DNA of 29,177 nt from Xylaria sp. FL1777. Taxonomy: Eukaryota > Ascomycota > Sordariomycetes > Xylariales > Xylariaceae. The DNA is taken from positions 1 to 29,177 of the forward strand of contig MU400874.1 of assembly GCA_022578965.1 (NCBI GenBank). The letters run 5' to 3'. Position 1 is the first letter of the stretch, and each line of letters starts with the position of its first letter. Below, in pieces: positions 21,310 through 29,177 of the stretch. Under the pieces are notes generated by a model. It had not been told where the DNA came from. It made no database searches and saw only the letters and a program-made list of their open reading frames with translations. The position numbers were made by a program, and so were the translations under genes.

Positions 21310-23240
21310 AATATATATTGTATTACTTAGGTTTAACGGCTTTAAAAAGCTATGCTAGAAGCTACTTAATTTTACACGTAGGTAAAAACTGTGCTAAAGC
21401 TAAATAAAAACATTTTTGCTAACTGCTTGCTATTATAATTTATACCTTTTTTATAGCTAACTATATAAGCATTATTATTTAAAAACTGCGTTGCTTAATT
21501 TTTATTTAATATTATTATTTTTGCTGCTTGTGTTTTTGCTTGCTGCATAAGCATAGCTTTTTGTTATTTAAATTATTTACTAATAGTTTTTAAACAGGTT
21601 TTTTTTAAGCTAGTTTTAAAGCTTTAATATGTTAGTAATAATCTGCGATTTTGTTTTTTGTATAGTTACTAGCGTAGTTTTTTCTAGTAAGCAACCTTTT
21701 AAGCAAATAGTATTTTTGCTTGCTAAATTGTTAGCTTTTTGTTTACGTAGCGTTTTTATAGCAGCAATAATATATAATTAACTTAAAGTTAGTTTTATTG
21801 CAAACTATACAAAGTAATAAATAAAAGCGTTTTTAGCTAGCTTATATGCTTAAATAGCTTTTAAGCATTTTATTGCTTAAACTAAGTAGTTGCTTTAATA
21901 AAAAAAGCATATAGCTGCTTTTTTTTTAGTTTATATAAAACATAAGTTTGTTTTATTTTTAGCATGTTTTAAAAATTTGTATTAGCTGTATTTTTGCTTA
22001 TTTTTGCATATGCTAGCTTAATAGCTTTATTTTTAGTAGCTATAATATTAAATTACTATTATATTTATAAAATAAAAAACTACTTAAAAGTAGCAATAGT
22101 TCTAAAAAAGTTTATTAATATATACTATGTTTATATTTTTTGTAGTTATAACTTTAATATATATTAAGCACGTTTTTTGCTTATATTATAGCAAACAAAG
22201 TAAAAAAAACAGCTTTTTAATTTTTAGCTTTTAGTTAGCTAGCTTAAATTAAGCTAGCATTTTTTTTTTTTTTATTTTTAATATTTGCTTAGTTAGCAAG
22301 CTTAAAACTATTAGCTAATATAATTAAAAGTGCACTTTTAATTTTTTGCTAAACGTTTAATAAGCTTATAACATATTTACTAACATTTAAGTTTAAATTT
22401 TTTATTTATTAAAAATAACTTTTTAGTTATTATTTAATAATTTATATGCTACTTAAACTATGTTTACTTTTATTGCTTAATTTAGCTTTTATATTATAAT
22501 TAACTTTATTTTTACTTTAGTTTTATAGCTAGCAAAAATTATAATAATAGCTTAATTAAAGTTTATTGCTATAATAGCTTTAAAATAAATTAGCAAAGCA
22601 ATACATAAAAATTTTTTACTGTTATTTATTTATAGCGCGTTTATATAAAATATAAGCTACTAGCAAAAAAAATTATTAATTTTAGCTTGCTTGCTTATGT
22701 AATCTTTAAATTGTTAAATTTATATATATAACAATTTTATTTTTGCAGCAAGTTTTTTTTGCTTTATTAATAACGCTTATAATAAGTTTTAGTTAATATG
22801 CTTGCTATTTTTAATGCTATTGTTTATTTATAGCTGCTTGTTTATTTGCTAAAAGTAGTATGCTTTTAATAGCTTTTTAATAACTTAGCAAGCGTTATAA
22901 ATAATCTGCTTATTTAAGTTTTTTTTAAAAAAGATTTTAACGTTTATTATTATTTTATTTAGCTTGTTTATATAGCATTACAAGTTTAACGTTAAGCTTA
23001 TTATTAGCTGCTGCTAGTTTAAATTTGTATTATTAGCTAGTTATAGCTAATTCTATATTAAAGAAATTACGTTATAGTTTTTTGCTTTTTTTATTTTTAC
23101 TTTTATTTTTTTTTAAGCTGTTACTTGTACAGGCTTGTTTTGTACACGGCAGGTTTCCGTAAGTCTAGTTCTTAAAGCTGCACAAGTGTTTTTGTAAATC
23201 TAGCTAGTCGCAAAGAAAAGCAAAAAAGCTCCCTTGCTAT
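21310..23240 (-). mobile_element. Element R3 with the shared 3' terminus and a different body
   Basis: Starts with TATATATTGTATTACTTAGG, then AACGGC...AGCTATGCTAG...AGGTAAAAACTGTGCT, all matching the R2 terminus, but diverges after about 90 bases. Its body is not R2. The right end is placed near 23240, where a less mutated patch (23120-23220) ends and composition changes. T-rich plus strand and a good minus frame give a minus orientation. No other copy lies in the window. Confidence 0.5.
22681..23220 (-). pseudogene. Degraded minus-strand frame in R3, Gln/Lys-rich, family unknown
   Basis: About 180 codons in one minus frame without a frameshift. It begins near 23220 with a little-mutated stretch reading IYKNTCAALRTRLTETCRVQ, then KKIKVKIKKAKNYNVISLIQ. 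It continues through alanine-phased segments such as LLQALLIKQKKLAAKIKLL and QFKDYISKQAK. The pattern is helical and basic, as in a Gag/ORF1-type protein, but no knuckle or catalytic motif is visible. The first 35 codons contain only one stop, so the 5' end was little touched by mutation. Confidence 0.4.
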
Positions 23241-23771
23241 TATATAATATTTAACCTTTTTTTATTTATTTAAGTATAGTAATTATAATAAGCACTATAT
23301 AATTGCTAAACATACGTAATATATGTATTACTTTAAAATTTTACTACTTATTAATAATCCTAAAATAAAAAGCTTTTAAAATTTATATAAGTATTTTAGT
23401 TATATAAAGCAACTATAGTGCTATATAACTAAATAAATACCACATAAAAATAACTTTTATAATAAATTATTTAAGCTATAATAAAAGCAATTAAAGCACT
23501 ATGCAAAATTTAAACCTTAATATTAATTAAAAGCATTAATATAACTTAAAACTTATTACTTTTTATATAATAAATAATTATTAGCAAACTATTTAAATAA
23601 TTAGCTATACAAAAAAAACAAATATATATATTTATATATAATAACTAAAAAAATAATTAATTGCTAAAATTACTAATTAATAGTTATATAACATTATAAC
23701 TACTGTTTTAGCTTATAACGTAAAACTAGCAACTATTAATATTATATTATAATAAAGCAGCTATTATATAA

Positions 23772-23790
23772 ATATATATATATATATATA
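23772..23790. repeat. (TA)n microsatellite
   Basis: An uninterrupted run of alternating T and A of about 19 bases, followed by AAGTGTATATATA. Could be an ancient (CA)n converted to (TA)n, or simple sequence. Confidence 0.8.
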
Positions 23791-25697
23791 AGTGTATATA
23801 TAAAGATAATTAAATGTAAAGCTATTATAAGTATATATATATGCATATAAAGCAGCTAAAAATAAAATAAGCAGCTATATAAAATAAAAGGTTTAAAGAT
23901 ATAAAAGCAACAAAAAGTACTATAAAATTTAAGCTTTTTTTATAAATAAAGCTTAGCTTTTATACTTTAATATATTACTAAACTTATTATTATACAAAAA
24001 AAGAACTTTTAATTAACTTTAATATAAATTGCTTACTATTAATACTTTATAATATATTATTAGCTAACATTAATTAGCTATATAATAATAAAAACAAAGA
24101 ACTTTAATTATGCTAGTAATAATTAAACTATATAAAGATTTAAATGCTTTATTTAAAAAGCAACTATTTTTAAACTTAAGCTTTATATAACTATAAAGTT
24201 TAAAAAAAGCAAACATATAAACAACCTTTTTTTTTACAAAAACTATAGTACTAAGTGTTTAACTTTTTGTAAAACTAGTTTTTTTTATTTCTTTTAAATA
24301 GCATTATACGAAAAAAATTATAACTAAAAAAAAAGTAGCTAGTGTTAAAATAACTAGTTATTAGTTGCAACTTTTATATATAATACGTATAATAGGTTTT
24401 ATATAAAGACTACTTTATATAAAAGCTATTATATAAACCGAAATAATTTTAGTGTTAGCTTAGCTTATATGCTAGTAAAATTCTTACACATAAAAAAAAA
24501 CCATTGCTTTATATAAACCTTTTTTTCTTTTAAATATATAAAACATAAATAGTTTATAATACAAAGATTATTATACTTTGTTTTAATATATATATATTAA
24601 ACGTATAATTATATAAAGCTTATTTGACATTATATTTAATTATTTAAGCTATTATAAAGTTAAACCTTAACCTTTATATAAATAAAAAAAATTAAAAGCT
24701 GCAATAAAAATCTTAGTTATATTAATTATTAAAATTTATGTTTTATTTAAAACTAATATTGCTTTTTTTATTATAAGCATATATAAATTGCAATAAAAAA
24801 TCCTAATTATAATAAATTTTGTTTTTATTATTAAACATTTATAAATATATTTATAAATATACTAGTAATATTAAAAGCTATAAAATAAAATTTAAAATAA
24901 GTGCTAAAAGTAAATTAAGTATTAAAAAATCTTATTGTTTGTTTTATTAAAAATAATGCAAGCAAAAATATTTTAAATAAAATAAAACATTAAATTTCTT
25001 TATTATTAAAATAGTTTTTTTTATTAAAGCTATAACTATTTATAAAGCTATTAAAAAATTTTATGCTAGTTTTAAAGTTTTTTTTTATAAATATTAAATT
25101 AATAATAAGTTTAATAATTTAAATATAACATAATATTATATGTTATAAATAATATTTATTTAAGCTTTATAATTTAATATTTTAATGTATTTTTTAATTA
25201 ACTTAGCTACTTAATTAAATAAGCTACTTTTTATAACCTTTGTATATATATTTAAAAATAACTTAACAACTTTTTATATAATTAATTTAAACTATTTAAA
25301 ATTTAATTTATTAGACGTTTTTATTTCGTTTTAATAAGTTTATGTATTATAGCTTAGTTTGCTGCATGCTTTATAGCGCTTTATGCAAGGTTTTTCTTTT
25401 TTATACAACAAGTACTTTTATAGTTTTTGCGATTTTATTATTTAATTATATTTTTTGCAGCTTGTAAATCTTTTGCTTTTTATATAATAAAAGATCTTTT
25501 ATTTTATAATCGAGTTTTTTTTATATAATAACGTTAGTTAAGCTAATAATTTGCTTTATAAAAAGTTATAACTTTTTTTTAAATAATGCAATATAATATA
25601 TAACATTAATTATACTATGTATAATTTAGCTTAACCTTGTAATAATTGCTATAAAAAAACTATTTTTATGTTATATGATTTTTTGTTTAATATAGGC

Positions 25698-25739
25698 AAT
25701 TAATACACCAGCATAAAGAATTAATACACCGGCATAAAG
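25698..25739. repeat. 21-bp tandem doublet (AATTAATACACCRGCATAAAG)
   Basis: Two adjacent 21-base units, 25698-25718 and 25719-25739, differing by one A/G transition, followed by AATT of a third. It keeps ACACC, unusual C-rich content here, so the doublet is probably young. Confidence 0.85.
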
Positions 25740-26107
25740 AATTTTATTTTAAGTGCCTTAAACTAAAATAGTCCTTACGTTTATACTTTTTTAGCTATAC
25801 TACCCTTTTAATAATTATAACCTTTTTTATTTCTTTTAATATAAACTTGGAATTTTAGTTTAAAGCAATTATATTAATTTTTCTGCTTACGTTTTTATTT
25901 AAAAAACAATAAACTATAATTTATTTATGTAATAACTTTAAATTTGTTTAAAATTATATTTAATTAATTAATTATTATATTTTGTATATAGTTATATTTT
26001 TTTTGTATTTTTGAAACGCCTAGTTTTTGTTGCATTATATACTATAAATTTTTTAACTAGAATATTGTTTTTTTTATTATTGTTTTTTTTGCAATTACTT
26101 TGCTTGC

Positions 26108-28312
26108 TTATATATATATTGTATTACTTAGGCTAACAGCTTATTAGCTATACTGGTTTTTATCTTTTATATATACAGGTAAAAACTGTGCTTATAGGTT
26201 GAAAGCGAGCTATAAGCGGCTTACTTTTTTTTTAGTAGCTAGGTAAAAATATTTTATATTTACTTTTAGGTTGTACTAGTTTTGCTACGATTTTATTAAG
26301 TGTTCTGCTTTTTACTTTTTTGCTTTTAGGTTGTTTGCTTACTTATAACATGCTATTAACTAAGTATATATATTTTTATATAGTTACTTTATAGTCTTTT
26401 TTTCCTTGTATTTTTTTTGCTTTGTAGTTTGTTTGCTTTAGTATTACTGCTTGTTTTGTACTGCTTGCAGCAGTTTTTTTAGTTTTAGTACTTATTTAGC
26501 TAAATATACTGCTTTTTTTTCTTAGTTTCTTTTTAAACTTTTTTTTATTGTATTGCTAATGCATTATAGTTTGCTTGCTTTAATATTACTGCTAGCTTTT
26601 TATTACATTAATCTTTTTATAACTAAGTTATAACTAAATTATAAGCAAAATTAATTGCTTATTATTCTTTAGTTTGCTTTTTATATATTTATTTTTTAAG
26701 CTGCTTTTGTGTTTTCTGTAATAAGCTTACTAAGTAAGCATAGCTTATAAGTAGCTTATGCATTAAGCAGTATAAAGTAGCAATAAGTAGTAAATTATTT
26801 TACTTAGCTACTTATGCTAATTTTTTTTTCTTTTAACTATTAATTTTATTACTTTTACTACTATTATTATTATATGCTTAGCTTACGCTTGCTTTAATAT
26901 ATTAAAGTGCTTAATTTGTAATATAATTAGTTGCTAATGCATTATAGTGATATAAAAATTTATTTTGCTATAATTGCTATACTTTTTGTAATATATATTT
27001 ATAACTAGCTTAGCTTAAATATATATACTAATTAATATTAAGCTTATATATTTAAAATTATAAGTTATTTTGCTATAGTTTTTACTAGTTTTTTAATTTA
27101 TAGTACTAAATAAAGTAGCTAATAGCTTGCTATTATATAGTTTAAGCTTTTATAACTGCTTATTGTTATGCTTTTTTGCTATAACGCTAATTCTTAAAAT
27201 AAAAGTAAATACCTTAATACTTTGCGCTAAAGTATTACTAATAGCCTTAAAATTTATATTTATTAAGCACGCTAAAATGCTTAAGCTATATTACTATTAT
27301 ATTACCTATGTTATAGTAATATATTATGCATTTTTTATTGCTGTTTTTTTTATGCTAACTATATAAAAACATTAATAATTTTTATGCTTATAATATTACT
27401 AGTAAGTCCGCTAAATGCTTATAATACAAAAAAAGCAAAATAAGCGCTAAAAATAACAGTTATAGTTTTATAAGTACTTTTAACTATATTAATATTTGTA
27501 CGTTTTTAAGCTTTACTTTATGCCTATTTTAACTGTTAAAGTTTTTTTAATTTTAAGTGCTACTAATAATTTTTTAGCTTAAAAAAATTAATAAAAAACT
27601 TTAATTATTTATTAAGGCCTGTATAGCTACGCGCTGTTTTTGTACTAATAAAGATATTTAAGCTATACTTATAGCTAGTACGCAACTTTAAGTTATAATT
27701 AAAAAAGCAAAAAAAGCTGCAGCAAGTAAAAAAGCTAAAAGTTCTATATAAATAAGCTAATTAAAAGATGTTTATATAACTTTTAAAAGTTAGCATTATT
27801 ATATATTTAGTAGCTAGAAGTTTTAGTAAAATTTTAATGTTTAGTGCTTAATAAAATTGCTTAATTACTTTGCTTTTTTATAATATATGCTTTTTAATTT
27901 TTGTAGTTTTATGTTTGTAATTTTATATTACTGTTTTTAATATTTTATTGTGTTATATTTTATTTTAGAGTTTATAAACGTAAGCTTATAATAAGCAGCT
28001 CTTTTAAAACTATAAGTAGCAAACAGCTTTATAATAGCTATTCTAGTTTTTACTTCGTAGTTATAATAAACCTTTTTTGGCTTAAAGAAAAGCTAGTATT
28101 AATGCTTAGCTATTTTTGCTTTGTGTTTAAAGGCCTTTGTTTTTATATTTTTACAGCTGCTTATAACTTAATTAGTTTTTTAGCCACGTTATAATAGCTA
28201 AGCTTTTTTGTATTTAAAACCTATTTAGTTATTTCACGTGCCTTTTTTAAGTTGCGCAATAACTAGTAGCTTAGTTGAAAATTTGTTTGCTTTTTTAATG
28301 TACTGCAAGTAT
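26108..28312 (-). mobile_element. R2 element, copy 2 (about 2.2 kb, 3' end at 26116)
   Basis: Second copy of the element at 14070-16270, at an offset near 12040 throughout. Begins TGTATTACTTAGGCTAACAG after TATATATAT and ends GCAAGTAT before unrelated flank. Both copies share the same right end, so this is a defined element boundary, not random 5' truncation. A 270-nt plus-strand frame stays open at matching positions in both copies (15055-15324 and 27097-27366). It is on the T-rich strand, so I treat it as a composition shadow, but it is recorded as a finding. Confidence 0.75.
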
Positions 28313-29177
28313 GCTTGCTTATATAGTTTACTATATTAGTATTTATGCTACTTTTTATATTTAAATTAACTAATTTTTTTAATACTACTTTTATTGCTTT
28401 TAACTTTAAAAATAATTTTAATTATAAAAGTAATAATTTAAACAAAAAATCTAATTTTATATATTAATAATAAGTTGTAATAAATATGCAAAAATATTAG
28501 CATTATAATTATAATTAAAGCTATAATTTTTGTTAGTTTTTAAAAAAATAGCTTTTATTGCAAATTATAATTAATAATTAGTTAAAGCTATAAATGCATA
28601 AAATAATTAACATATTAAAAAACTTTAAAGTTTAATAGCGTTTTTAAAAAGCTAATATTTAAATAAAATTTAAAAAAAACAATATAAGTTATAATATTGC
28701 TAATATTTTCATTTTAAAACAAGCTTTTTATTTTATTTAAATAATTAGCTTTTATTAAATTTAATTTTAAAGCATTTAAAGCTTTTAGTAAAAAGTTTTG
28801 CTAAATTAAAAATATTTATAATATATAATAAATTAAAAAGTTATTTTATTTTTTTTAGTTTTAAATTTAAAACATATTTTTATATTTTGCTGCTTTCTTT
28901 TTAGGTATTTTTATAAATTAGCAAACTAAACATAAATTTTATAATATAATTAAAGCTAATATGCTATTCTTTTATATTATTAAAGCATATATAATTATAG
29001 TTTTATTATTAAATATATATATACTTTTAATAAGCAATTTTTTATAGCAATTTATTAATATTTATTTTTATAATAATAAAACATAAACTTAAATAATTAA
29101 TATTTTTGCTTAATTTAAAGTATATATTAGCTATAAGTTTATTTTAAAACAGCTAAATAAAATAGCTAAACAAAGTT
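28313..29177. other. AT-rich flank right of R2 copy 2, nothing identified
   Basis: Very low GC on both strands with short A and T runs. No frame with retained motif and no match to other parts of the window were noticed. Confidence 0.45.

Larger units (their letters stand above)
23241..26107. other. AT-rich region, nothing identified
   Basis: A-rich plus strand to about 24500, then mixed. Coding signal was not recognised. Contains a (TA)n run (23772-23790), less mutated patches near 24440-24530, and the 21-bp doublet at 25698. Confidence 0.45.

Noticed and set aside
1..29177. Mitochondrial or microsporidian AT-rich genome
   Set aside because: No rRNA, tRNA set or respiratory genes are present, and no dense intact genes. 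Dead LINE and copia elements with transition-only divergence point to nuclear fungal repeats.

Overview
This window looks like a heavily mutated, repeat-filled, AT-rich block from the nuclear genome of a filamentous ascomycete (Pezizomycotina). I see no intact gene. No open frame exceeds about 90 codons, and the longest open frames are products of extreme base composition. What remains are dead retrotransposons that appear to have undergone repeat-induced point mutation (RIP) or a RIP-like C-to-T process. Repeat copies differ almost only by C/T and G/A transitions, stops are TAA/TAG where CAA, CAG, CGA or TGG would be expected, and catalytic Asp codons read as Asn. The fungal assignment is inferred from this mutation style plus the retroelement types; the species cannot be named.

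Layout. 1-~4480 (minus): LINE copy A, a Tad1/I-like non-LTR retrotransposon with its 3' end cut off by the window edge. ORF1 (two CCHC knuckles) lies at 3255-3920 and the ORF2 reverse transcriptase core at about 780-1580. ~4490-9620: an A-rich block with a 191-bp direct repeat at an exact 433-bp offset and a 63-bp tandem array, otherwise unidentified. ~9627-11204: a retroelement 3' terminus, a nearly unmutated tRNA-like/SINE-like island, and poly-purine/pyrimidine sequence. 11205-14070 (minus): LINE copy B. 14070-16270 and 26108-28312 (minus): two copies of a 2.2-kb element, called here R2. 16271-20340: unidentified mutated sequence including a coiled-coil-like minus-strand frame (17581-18240). 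20341-21030 (plus): the C-terminal part of a Ty1/copia Pol (RNase H to end). 21310-~23240 (minus): another element with an R2-like 3' terminus but a different body. 23240-26107 and 28313-29177: unidentified AT-rich sequence.

How it fits together. In the two families I could identify by motif (LINE minus, copia plus), the coding strand is the A-rich one, so composition predicts orientation: T-rich plus strand means minus coding, A-rich plus strand means plus coding. Four sites (about 9637, 14078, 21318, 26116) share the same terminal sequence next to (TA)n, although the bodies attached to it differ. That is the most interesting structural feature, and suggests a family of retroelements sharing one 3' end. 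A second striking feature is that surviving C and G bases are concentrated in GpC dinucleotides. This 5'-neighbour effect is not the classical CpA-centred RIP signature.
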